Source of the DNA: Daedaleopsis sinensis
Taxonomy: Eukaryota > Basidiomycota > Agaricomycetes > Polyporales > Polyporaceae
Direction of reading: 5' to 3'
Length of the DNA stretch: 64,000 nt
Assembly (NCBI GenBank): GCA_033807695.1
Contig: CM066301.1
Coordinates: forward strand, 2,852,001 to 2,916,000
Position 1 is the first letter of the stretch. Each line of letters begins with the position of its first letter. Positions 21,124-33,100 of the stretch are shown one piece after another. A model generated the notes under the pieces. It searched no databases. It was not told the DNA's origin and saw only the letters and a list, made by a program, of their open reading frames with translations. Both the position numbers and the translations under genes were made by a program.

Positions 21124-24100
21124 ATGCCTTCATCCCCCCCTCCCCTAGCATCCTCTCCCACCGTTGGAGCTACGGATGCCATGGTCGTCACAAACCGGCT
21201 CCTCACAGCCTACAGGCACCACGACTTCCCCGATCTTTCTTCGCGTCGCTTCCCTCCTGATAACGTTCAGTCATTCTCGCAGCCTTTAGAGCTCAATTCC
21301 TCACAAACTACTCCCGTACCCCTCGCTGTTTTCGTCGCCGTAGTCGCTCGCGTTCTCGGTGCCTACTGCGCCTCCCAGGACGTCCTTATAGCCTTGGCGC
21401 ACGGGTCTGAAGAGAAGGTCCTCCCCGTGAGAGTCACTTGGGCCGACAAACACACCTGGAACGACCTCGCTGCCGGCATCGCAGAAGCTCTCGTTACTCC
21501 CCACTGGCCCAGGCTCCATCCCGACTCTCTTCGCCGGGCCCTCGATCTCTCCCAGAGACAATTTCCCGCGTTGGCTCTGATTAGCGCAGGAGTGGTTCCC
21601 CATCCTAACCTTGACAGGCATTTTCCCATCTCCGTAGCGCTCAACGACGACAGTACCCTATCGGTCACCGCGTCCGAACGCAATTGCCATCCTTCGCAGT
21701 GCAAGCTGTTCTTGTCTCAAGTGGTCGCTCTTGTCCAGCACGCTCTCAACGAGCCGCAATCGCTAGCTGCCGCTCTCCCCCCGCTCCCTCAGGACCTTCT
21801 TTCGACCTACGAGAAGCAGTTGTTAGAGGAGCGACGCGAAACATACTATCTCGTCCCGCCGGTCAAATATGCCACAGATTATGTATGTATACGAGCGACA
21901 GAGAAGCCGACCGGCGTTGCCGTACGGTGGTATGCCGACCTCTCTACCGATGTACCCATCTCGACCTTCACCCCGGAGGTGATAACAAACGAACAACTCG
22001 ACAAGCGGGCCAATCAATTGGGCCGGTGGTTAATCGATATCGGTCTTCAGAAGGGACGCTCGGTTGCCGTTTGTATGAAACGCGATGTTTTGTTCCACGT
22101 TGTATTCATCGGCATACTAAGGGCTGGAGGGTGTTACGTTCCGGTAAGACTTGAACGCGTCTGTCGTTGCGTGCAGCGCTCACCTTCTCCCGTCCCTAGA
22201 TTGACGCTGAGTTGCCTTCCGAAAGGCAGCAATATATCGCACGAGACTCCAATGCTCAATTCATTCTATCAACCTCCGACATGCCGTGTTTTTCTTCACT
22301 CGGAGATCTTGCTATAGACGTTCAGGATCCCCACACACAGCAGACTATCCAGAAAATGAGTTCCGAGCCACTCCTGGTGCCCGACCTTGACGATCTATCT
22401 TATATCTTGTACACATCTGGTGAGTTCTGAGAGCATATAGACTGGTATATGCTGTCTTGCTCACACGCCTCTACAAGGGACGACCGGCACGCCGAAGGGA
22501 TGCATATTGACGCACCGCGGTCTAGCTGAAGCTATTTGGGCATTAAGCCAGTTTTGCGCGTCTGCTGAACTCGCACCCCGAGAAAGAGTTAACTATCTAT
22601 CAATTGCTTGTAAGCATTCTCACTTGTACCATTGACTCATGCTGATCGTCTTCTAGCGGTGGCATTCGACGTTCACATTGCTGAGATCATGGTTGCACTC
22701 GCTGTGGGCATACCCATTCTAGCGGCGCCGCGCTCCCTTTTACTCGAGGACCTCCCATACTACATCAAACATCTCCGCGTCTCCCATGTCGGTATCGTCC
22801 CGAGTCTGATTGAGGCGACCATGGGAGCTGTACAGGCAGAGGAAGACTCGGGAGCCGCAACCTCTCTCCGTTACATCGCGAGTGGCGGAGAGAAGATGAG
22901 CGATGCGGTACGTTGCCCTGTATACGCACTAGGCAAGACAACTCATCGTTCTCCAGATTCTCGACAAATGGGCAGACCACCCGAAGGTTCGCCTTGCCAA
23001 TTTCTACGGGTGAGTCTTATTGTGATCCTACTCGTATCATGCTATTTACTCAGCGAGCTTTCAGACCGAGCGAGGTGACCATCGGCTGCGCGGCCCGCAT
23101 GATGGACAAGGATACTCCCCGGGCGAACATCGGCCACACATTCGCCAACGTTGCCGCCTACGTGGTCGACGAGAACATGGACGTCGTCCTTCGTGGCGGC
23201 ACTGGGGAGCTAGTCGTCGAGGGCCCTCTGGTGGGGCGCGGCTATGTGGGCCGCCCTGACCTCACGCAGAAGGTCTTCCTCAAGTTTCCCGACGACGGAA
23301 CTGACCGATGGGCATACCGCACAGGCGACCTCGTCCGGATGATGCCAGACGCGACGCTAGAGATCATCGGACGTATCGACACCCAGATCAAGCTGCGGGG
23401 CGTACGCATCGAGTCCGAGGGGATCTCTTCCATCCTGCGTAACGCGGCTGCTCCGGCGCACGCGCTAGACGTCATGACCATTCTCGCCAAACACGCTGCT
23501 ATCGGAATCGACCAGCTCGTCTCCTTCGTGGCATGGGACCCCTCCGTGCCGGTCTCTACGCGGAAGGGAGGGAAACCGACCCTCGTCACTCCCCCGGCCG
23601 GGCTGCTGCAGCGTTTGCGCAGCGCCAGCGAGCGCGAACTCGCGAGCTACATGCGTCCGAGCCATATCATCCCCCTTGACTTCATTCCCTTGAGCTCGAA
23701 CGGAAAAGCCGACGCCAAGGTCCTCGCAGCGTTCTTCTTGGCCCTCGACATGGGTGTCCTGACCGACCTGATGTCGGGTACGAAGTCTTCCACGGCCTTG
23801 GGTGACACTCGCAGAGAGCCGACCGAGACGGAGAGGAAGGTGCTGGGGGCCCTGGAGCCGTATATCAAGATCCCCGTCGAGCGCCTCACTCTGCGCACGA
23901 ACCTTTTTGAGTGCGGCATGGACTCTCTGGCTGTCGCCCGTCTTGCCGCTGACCTTCGGAGGGCGTTCGATGTCAAAGTGTCTCCGGCGCAGATTATGCA
24001 GGCGCCTGTGGTGAGCGGGGTGGCTGCCCTGATCGATGCTGGCGCCACGTCGGTGTCCGACCATCCCTCTTCGGGTGTAGACAGGTTCGCCGATGCAGTG

Positions 24101-27100
24101 CGGGGAGAGGTCGAGGAATCATACAGTTCGGACTCTATCCAAGACATTCTCCCGCCGCTCCCTGTTCAGGAGGGCGTCCTGTATCGGTCCGCGAATGCGC
24201 CGACGATGTATGTTCAACACGTACTTATGCGTCTGTCTCCCGACACCACGGCCTCGAGTGCGCGTGAGGCTTGGCAGCAAGTCGTCGCGCAGCATGAGAT
24301 GTTGCGGTAAGATCTCTCTTCCTATCTGGGTAATTCGTGACTGAGCCGCTATCGACTTTCCAGCACTGTCTTCCACTTCGGTAGCGAACTCGCGCAGGTT
24401 ATCCTTCGTCCGGGGTCCTATCCTCTGCACATACCCGAGAAGGAGACTTCAGAGTGCGACGATGCTGCATTCACCCGCCACTTCACGGAGGCGGAAGCTG
24501 CATCTATCGCGCGAGAACTCAACGGCGACGTCTCCAAGGTCCCCCCGGTTCGGCTTTCCTTCTTCAAGCATCCCACATCCTCCATCACATACATGGTGCT
24601 ATCTATTCACCACGCTCTCTACGACGGAGCATCGCTCCCAGCTCTACTGCAGCACCTCGAGCGCATCTGCACCCACCAGGCCAGCATTCCGACGGCAAAC
24701 CTCCGCGCCGTGCTCGGGCACCTTGCCACCGTCGATCAAGGCTCCGCACAGCACTTCTGGACATCCTATCTCAAGGGCTTCCCTTGGCAATCACTTCTCA
24801 ACAAGACCGCGGCCTCCTCCACTGCCGATATCTCGTCCCACACGTTCGCGCGGCCGCTGGCGGAGTTGCAGGCCATGGCCGCCGGAAAGCACGTGACGCT
24901 GCAAGCCCTCCTGATGTGCGCGTATGGGTCCCTCCTGGCACAGCATCTGTACGGTATTGATGACGTGGTATTCGGGGTGAGTACATCATTGTTTTGGATT
25001 GGCATTCATTTACGGGTGGTTCTGACAACCGTTCTTCAGGTCATCCGCGCCGGGCGCTCGATACCGGTCGATTATATCGAGACGACGGTGTGTCCGATGA
25101 TCACTGTCGTCCCCGCTCGCGTACGCTTGGGCGACACGTCCAGCGCCCTTCGGACGGTACAGGAGGACCTCGCGCGCATGAGCGAGTACGAGCACGTCCC
25201 GCTAAGCCGCATCCAGCGGTGGATCCAGGATTGGGACGGGTCGCTGTTCGACACCTTGTTCTCGGTGTCGTTCAAGGAGACGGCGACGAGCGCGTCATGG
25301 AGCATCCTGGACAGTCAGAATCCCGAACCTGATGTGCGTCATAGTTCTTTGCTGTGTAATCTATTGCGTGAGCGCTCATGGGATCCTTCAGTACATCCTT
25401 GCGGTGGAGGTCGAGCTGGACCCGGGGAGCGATCGGGCGGTCGTTCGTGCCGCGTACACTTCGTCTGACATATCTCCCGCGCTCGTCGAGCAGATCCTCG
25501 GCGGTCTGGAGGAGACCGCGCTGCGTATAGCAGAGTCTAGCGACTGGGGCGTTGTCCTGTCGCGCCCGGCTGCACGCAACCCAGCGTCTACTGCTTCCCC
25601 TGACGATGCGCTCGATGAAGAAAGCGTCAGCGTTGAGGACGTCGACGAGGAGGTCTTGACCAAGCTGTGCACGCTTGCTGCACGCTTCCTCCGAATTGAC
25701 CTGAGCTTCGTCAAGCCTGATACTTCTCTTCTGTCCCTCGGCCTCGACTCCATCAAGTCGGTCGGGCTGAGTCGCAAGCTGACCCAGGAAGGATACGCGC
25801 TCTCTTCAGCGGACATCATGAGGCTCTCCACGCCAGTACGCTTGGCCGCGTTTGTCCAGCGTGCGTCGTCCTCTCAGAAAGTCGAGGATCGCATCGGGGA
25901 GACAGAGTTCAACGCCGAGTGCCAGAAGCTGGCCGAGGCGATCGACGTGAGCGCGATCAAGCTCTCGTCTGACGACGTCGTCCGGGTGTACCCCACTAGT
26001 GTTCTTCAAGCTGGCATGCTGTCTCAGGTACGGTGGTCAACCTTGTGGCACCTCGACCGATCTGACCGGCTCTGCAGACCCTTAGCTCCGGCGGACGCCT
26101 TTATGTTCATATGTTCCCGTTGCGTCTTTCTAACGGGATCGACCTCGACCGCTTACGAGCCGTCTGGACGAAGGCCATCGAGATGTTCGACATCTTGCGA
26201 ACGTCGTTCCATTTTCTCACGGGTCAGGGCATCTGGGTTCAGGCTGTGCATTCTGCTACTCCGATCCAGTGGTCGGACGGACAGTACGACGCAGAGGCCA
26301 ACATCGTCGATACCCTCAACCCTTTCCTGGACGTAACCGACACAGATGAGAGCGCGATCTTCCGTCAGCCGCCCGCCTTCTTCCATCTCCTGAGGGGTTC
26401 CGCGCCGGACGACCCACATCGGCTGGTTGTCGTGCTGCACCACGCCCTGTACGACGGGCTCTCCATCGCGAGACTCTTCGAAACCGTCGAGGCGCTGTAC
26501 CGCGGCTCCGAGTTGGCCGTTACCGAGCAGTACCACCAGCTCCTTCCGCGGCTGTTGTGGCAAGAGCAGAACGGCACCTCGTTCTGGGTGAACCGGCTGC
26601 GCGACCTCGCCCACGCGCCGATACCACAGCGAGAGTCTACCGGAGCGGATGCTGGGGTGGTCCACCAGTGCTCCCTGTCTATTCACGTCACGGAGGAGCA
26701 CATCCGACGCGCATGCGGCGATGCACAAGTGACGCCGCAATGTGTAGGCCAGACGGCCTTTGCCAAGCTGTTGGCTAGTCTGACTGGGCGTCGGGACGTT
26801 ATTTTCGGCCGTGTTATATCCGGTCGCGACGTCCCCGGAGCTGAAGAAGTCATCGGACCCATGCTGGTATGTCTATGTCACGATACTTTCGCGCTGAGGC
26901 GGTAGATGACCCACGTTGTCTTATGCAGAACACTGTGCCGTGTCGGGTCACGTTCCAGGATGGTCTGCGCAACAGGGCCCTCCTTCGAGGGGTGCACGGC
27001 GCGAACATCGCAAGTATGCCTTGGCAGCACGCTTCGCTGCGCGCGATCCAGCGCGAAATCGGAGTGCCTAACCTCTGGGACAGCCTGTTCGTGTATCAGC

Positions 27101-29256
27101 CCAGGCAGGAATCGCTGGACGCTGGCGTGGATGCTCCTTGGACGTTCGATGCAGGAGATATAGACGAAATCAACATTCACGTGAGTGTTTGCGCAGCTCA
27201 ACGCCGTCTCGACGCATGTCTGACTTCCACTCTTTTTATAGTACCGCCTCAATGTCGAGTTGCACGAGTCAGAAGACGGCTTTGTGGTGAAGGCCGCGTG
27301 CATGTCAGACGTTGCGAGCGCCGAGGAGCTGCAGGGCTTGATGGAGCGTTTCTCTGCTATTCTCGTCGACCTTATCAATCGGCCGGACGAGTCGTGTCAG
27401 ACAGGTCTCCCCGAGATCCCCGCCAGCGCCTCTCACGGGGAGGACGAGTCCTCGCTGAACACAGTAGAGGACGTATCCTCGGATTTGGAGGGTCAACTTG
27501 GTATTTTGCGGGAGATACTGTCTTCCGCGACCAAAGTCCCGTCCTCCAAGATCCTTGTTGGGACCCATCTTGCGGCGATTGGGGTCGACTCCATCACGGC
27601 CGTGCAGATCGTGGCGAAGGCTAGGCGGGCTGGCTTCCGGTTGGCTGCTGCCGACGTTGTTCAAAGCAGGACAGTGGGCGACTTAGTCAAGAAGATGAAA
27701 GTAGTCAAGCCCCCTTCGACGGACAGCAACACCACCCTCGCGGCCCCCCTTGACCTGCCCCGCACCCTCTGGCCCACGACGATCTCGCCTGCGTTGGTAG
27801 ATTCAGTCGAACGCGTCACGCTTGCGTCTCCTGGGATGGAGTGGATGATGGGCATGTGGCAGCGCAGCAAGGGCTCCCGGTTCCAACACGTCTTCGGATA
27901 CCGTGTATCATCTCCCATCGACCCAGTCAAGCTGGAGCACGCTTGGAGTCAGCTCTTGCGGAGGCATGCTGTGCTGCGTTCGACTTTCGTCTACGACAAA
28001 GAATTAGGCGTGCCTCGTGTCGTGGTCTTCAAGCCGGAAACCCTAGACTCGTCTTGGACATGTGAGACTGTTGGCGGCAGCAAGGACGAGCTCGCTACGA
28101 TCCAGCAGTGTATGAAGGATCTCGTCTCGCATCCTCCTCCGGTTGACCGCCCTATCACACGAGCGGCGTTGTTCCAGGCACCTCAGGGGACGTATCTGCT
28201 CCTCCACCTGCATCACTTCCAGTACGATGCCTGGAGCCTGCAACTCATCGTCAACGACCTGTCGCGCCTGTACGCAGATGAACAACCCAGGAGCTCGAGC
28301 GATCTAGATGGCTTCCTCCGATTCACCTCATCTAGCGTCGAGACGGAGGAAGAGCAGAAGAAGTACTGGACAACGGCTCTCCCCGAGAATCCACGAACCT
28401 TCCCGAGCCAGCACAAGAAGCCAAGGATGCGCGGCAGAGACGTCTACACGGAGTATGCAGCGATATCTGGGATCACGAAGTTGGAGCGACGCGCGCGAGA
28501 GCTCGCTATCCCTCTGCAAAGCGTGTTCCTCGCCTGCTGGGCTCAGGTCCAAGCGAAGCGCGGAGAGACTGACACTCCGGTGTTCTCTCTTTGGCACTCG
28601 GGGAGGACTGGCGACATACAAGACATCGAGCGACTGGCCGTCCCTTGTATCAACGTGCTGCCTTTCGGCGTTAGTGGCGCGCGAGTCGAAAATCCGTTGG
28701 TTCTCGCGAGGCAAGTGCAAGATGATCTCCAGGGTCGTTCTGCCGTTGTAGAGCAGAGCCGTTTGGCGAAGGTGCACGAATGGGTCGGTCGCGGGGACGA
28801 ACCCTTATCGAACGTGTTCGTCAACATTGTCAAGATTGCTCCGGAGCTGGAGAAGACAAGCCATGCACTGTTTGAAAGTCTCGATGTCAGTCCTTTCCGC
28901 TATCCACGCGTTATCCATTGCTAACACGTTCACAGGTGCCTTACTTCATACCTGACGTTCCTCTGGACGCGGCCGCAGGGATTGAGAACATGCATATCAC
29001 AAAATTGACCAAGGTTTGTTCTCCTCCCTCCACACTGGAGCGAATTTGAGCACTGAACTCCACTCGGACACAGGACGACATCATGGTCGACATCGTTGTC
29101 GTGGAGGAGAAGGATCAAGTTGTCATGTCCATTGAATTCTCGGAAGCGATTCTGAATAAGGCGATCGCGAAGCAGATGCTAGATGAGTGGGCAGCATTGG
29201 TCAGAAACACCTTAAGCGAGGAGAAACCAGATGCACTTTGTTGCACATGCATGTAA
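21124..29256 (+). CDS. siderophore non-ribosomal peptide synthetase, A-T-C-T-C-T-C (basidioferrin/NPS2 type)
   Basis: Fourteen exons fit in one frame: 21124-22143, 22200-22419, 22478-22609, 22657-22907, 22957-23009, 23065-24306, 24364-24976, 25040-25333, 25392-26027, 26078-26866, 26929-27180, 27242-28885, 28936-29013 and 29074-29256 (7407 nt, 2468 residues). An N-terminal region of about 250 residues precedes one adenylation domain (LYTSGTTGTPKG, AFDVHIAE, NFYGPSE, YRTGDLVR, SSNGKAD). Three carrier domains keep the phosphopantetheine Ser (FECGMDSL, LGLDSI, IGVDSI). Three condensation domains carry HHALYDG, HHALYDG and HHFQYDA; the last has Ala for Gly. There is no thioesterase, as in fungal siderophore synthetases. 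This matches the basidiomycete synthetase that joins three N5-acetyl-N5-hydroxyornithines. Its promoter is shared with the ornithine monooxygenase. Confidence 0.93.
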
Positions 29257-29284
29257 TATTAGCGTTCCATCCTTGTATCCAATG

Positions 29285-29794
29285 TCACTCTCTACCCATC
29301 CTCGCGACTTCCAGACATTCCTTCTCGAACCCCTTGAGCCAGATGACGTCCACACCAGCATCCTTGAGTTTTTGCGCGCCTTCGCAATTCACGAAGTCGT
29401 CGGGCTCTCCTACTCCGATGAAGCAACGCTTGATTCGGGCCGCGATGACCGCATCTGCGCAGGGGGCGAGGCCGGATGTGCGAACGGAACAGGGCTCCAT
29501 CGTCGTGTAGATGTCGGCGTGTGCTAGGATAGCATCGATGGTGAGAGGAGACGACGCGCCGGGAAAGAGCCCCTCGAGCTCCGCCTGTGATAGTTGCCGA
29601 GCTTTAGCGAGCGCATTGGCCTCAGCGTGGGTGTTGCCCGGGAGCTCTCGAGAGTATCCGCGAGCGAGGATGACCGGCTTCGCAGACCCAGGCGGGTACG
29701 TTGCGGTCAGCACGCACCCCACGCAGAATGCAGTCGGAGACGGCGTGCACTTTCGTGCCTCATCGAGCGCGAGGCGAAGGTAGTCCTGGTCCAT
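29285..29794 (-). CDS. zinc-dependent cytidine/deoxycytidylate deaminase-family protein
   Basis: A single exon of 169 residues. HAEAN holds the zinc-binding His and catalytic Glu, and PCSVRTSGLAPC holds the two zinc-binding Cys (PCxxxxxxxxPC). Together they define the CDA/dCMP deaminase fold. The spacing and the GVGEPDDFVNCEG region resemble fungal DRAP-deaminase/RibD-type proteins, which act on riboflavin or tRNA pyrimidine intermediates, but the substrate cannot be read from sequence. No targeting signal is seen. The gene converges on the siderophore synthetase with only 28 bp between the two stop codons, so the 3' UTRs must overlap. The monocistronic neighbour pair gives no sign of a role in siderophore synthesis. 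Confidence 0.88.
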   Translation of the reverse strand: MDQDYLRLALDEARKCTPSPTAFCVGCVLTATYPPGSAKPVILARGYSRELPGNTHAEANALAKARQLSQAELEGLFPGASSPLTIDAILAHADIYTTMEPCSVRTSGLAPCADAVIAARIKRCFIGVGEPDDFVNCEGAQKLKDAGVDVIWLKGFEKECLEVARMGRE

Positions 29795-30118
29795 ACCGAC
29801 AATGATAGATGTTCGAGAACAAGACTATGAGGGATATAGATGACGTTGATGAAGGTCAAATGTCGAGTATGATCTCAGTATGTATTGACAACGAAGGCTC
29901 ACTGTGACTTGAGGACATCCAGCTGGTCAAGCACAAGTAAGCGGTAAGTTTGGTACTCCGATAGTCACCATCATTATCCTCTCAAGCTCCGATGATCGTT
30001 GGCCTAAGCGAGCATTAGAAATCAGATCTGGATCTCCACGCTTACCCTGGCAGACAGGTGAAGGCCAACTGAACTTGTGCTTTGGCCCTGGACCCTCGCC
30101 TCTGCCACTGTCTCCATC

Positions 30119-33100
30119 ATGTCCTCTCCGGCAGCCGACCTTGAGCACGCAACTCGTACGGAAGTCGACGACCCTATGCAAGGGAGCGGCCAAGAGGAGG
30201 AAGGCGAGAATGTTGCCGTAAACGACGCCTCTGACGACAGTTCGGAAGAGCCAGAAGAAGACGAGGAGGAGGAGAGACGGATAAGGGAAGGCTTCATTGT
30301 CGACGAAGACGAGGAGGACGAGCCGGACGAAGAAGAGGAGAGGCGGAGAAGGCGGAAGCGGCGCAAGAAGCGTCACCACAAGAAGAGTGAGTGTGTTTGA
30401 TATGTGCATGCGCGTCGTGTTGTTGATACCGCTTTTCTGAAGGCGAGGATGAAGACGACGCTCTTGATGAGGACGACCTGGAGCTGCTCGAAGAGAATAC
30501 GGGGGCCTCTTATCCTCGCCGCAGAATAACTCGTATCCGTCCAGGTCGGGAGTCTGAATCTCCCCCAGCCCCTTCGTCTTCCAAACACAGAGCTGTGGTT
30601 GAGTCGTCGGACGAGGATTTGGACGACGAGAGCTTCCCGCGTGTGCAGGACATTCACAACATCTGGGACGATGAGAGGGCGGCTGCGGGGAGAGACGACG
30701 ATGACGACGTCGACATGGACGACATGGACAACTTCATCGAGTATGAGGATGAGGACGACCTCGGGGGTGGTATGGATGAACAGGAGCGAGAGGCACGGCG
30801 TAGAGAACGTCGGCGTTTGGAAAAGGCGAGGCGGAGAGCGATGGGTTCACGACCCGAAGTGTCTGGGATTGACGCAAAGTAAGCACCTCGTCCCATGAGG
30901 CGCATATGTCGCCTGCTCATCCTTTCTATCAGCGCGTGGGACGATATCCACGAGGTATTCGGTGACGGTCACGACTACGATTGGGCATTGGTAGACGACG
31001 AAGAGGTTGGCTATGAAGAGGAACAGGTCAAGCCGGAGATGAAGTACCAAGATGTACGTGCCCTGATCAGGAGCTCTGAGGAACCAACACACTCACTGCC
31101 CACTAGGTTTTCGAGCCGTCAGAAATCCGCGCTCGGATGCTTACAGAGGACGACGACATCATCAGAGCTCAAGACATTCCTGAAAGAATGCAGCTCGCGA
31201 CTTCGGCTTTATCTCCTTCCGCCAACCTCTCTACGCATAAAAACCTCTCCGAGAACGACCTAGACGACGCGGCAGCGTGGGTCATCACCCGCCTGTCTGC
31301 GCGCAAGGAACGCGACTTCTTCCGGCCAGATGGGATCTACCACAGGCATCTTCCTCAGTTGGTAGAGGCCATCACGTGTGCTTTGCGATACCTCTTCGTC
31401 TCGGACTTCGAGGTCCCATACGTCTGGATGCACAAGAGGGATTACATCTCATATTTCGACCCTGACAACCCGAAGACCCATGTCGAACTTCTCTCTCTGG
31501 ATGACCTCTGGAGGATTTATACCGTTGGCCAGAAGTTCCGGTCACTCCTGGAACGGAAGTCCGCGTTAGACGCTCTCTATGCTCGTCTCAACGTCAGGGA
31601 TGAGTACTTTGAAGCCGAAGTACGCAAGAAGGTGGAGACAGCGGAGATGGCCGCCGACGCTACGGAGTGGCTGGGCATGAAGTATCGTGAACAGAAGAAA
31701 AGTCATTTCGACATTTCATTTCACGACGATGAGGAACAGGCGGAGGCCCCCAAGCACAAAATGCCTAGCCGTGTGTCCGCCTATGAGCTGGCGAAGAAGA
31801 CCATGGTGTCCAAGGTTGCTGATGTATGGGCTTTGTTCTTTGTGTCTGACGAGTTACTCACAGTTATGTGTGACAGGGCTTCGGCATCCGAGCTCACGAA
31901 GTCGTCCAGAACTTCCTGTCGGACCACAACACCCACTTCGTCGAAGAGCAGGATTCGATTCCACTCGAATTTGCCGACAAGTATGTGGACCCTACCAGCC
32001 GGCCTTCTGTCACTGCGGATGAGATCCTTGCACGGGCAAGGATGATCATCGCCACTGAATTGGGGAAGGATCCTTTGCTCCGTCAAGAAATCCGGCAAGC
32101 GTTCAAGAGGAATGCTCTCGTCTCAGTGCTCCCTACAGAGCGAGGTGTGTCGAAGATCGATGCTCAACATCCATACTTCGTGGGTTATTCAAGATTGTTC
32201 ATGCGAACGTCGCCACTAAACCTCAATTACATCATCTAGAATTTCAAGTATCTCTACAACAAGAGCGCTGCCGATATGTTGCAATCCCCGCAATTCCTCA
32301 ACATTCTGGCCGCTGAGTCGCAGCATCTCGTCACGGTCTCCATCACTCTCCAGGCCGATGCCAAAGCCACGTTTGAGCGCCGGCTCAATGACGCCTTCGC
32401 TTCCGATAGCTTCAGCGACATTGCGCGAGCCTGGAACGAGGAGCGTTCGCGTGTCATCCAGGAGACTCTTGAGCAACATCTTCTCCCTGCCGGTGTGAAG
32501 TGGACTCGTGAATGGATTCGTGAAGAAGTTGAGGAGTACCTCGCCCGGCAATGCGCACAGACTCTGCGTGAAGTCAGTCCGTCCGTCCTGATCACTTTCT
32601 CACATTTACTGATGTTTTTCCAGCGTATCGATGTCGCGCCTTACGTTGGACCATCAATGAAACTAGGCGACACACCTTCTGTGCTAGCGATGTCTTGGGG
32701 CAAGGGTGACCCACACAAGGATTCTATCGCAATCGTTTTCCTTGACGAGGCCGGACGATTGCGGGAGCATACCAAGCTCGACAACCTTTTTGATCTCGAT
32801 AATCAGGATGACTTCATCGACATTCTCAAGCGACGTCGCCCGGACGTCATTGGTATCGGAGGCTTTAGTATCGCCACAACTAAGCTCGCCCGTCGAATCA
32901 AGGAGCTTCTCAACAGCCTGAATCAGAGCTCGAACGACGATTCGCAGGGCGCATGGGGAGAACAGAACCGGTCGGACGAGTCGTCGAGCACACCAATCAT
33001 TTATGTACACGATGAAGTCGCACGGCTATACCAACATAGTCAAAGTGCCGAGGAGGAGTTCAGCGCTCTCAGTCCGCTGAGCAAGTACTGCGTCGGACTA

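Noticed and set aside
30654..30920. minus-strand Ser-rich frame
   Set aside because: It is the complement of the acidic Asp/Glu codons of the SPT6 N-terminus.
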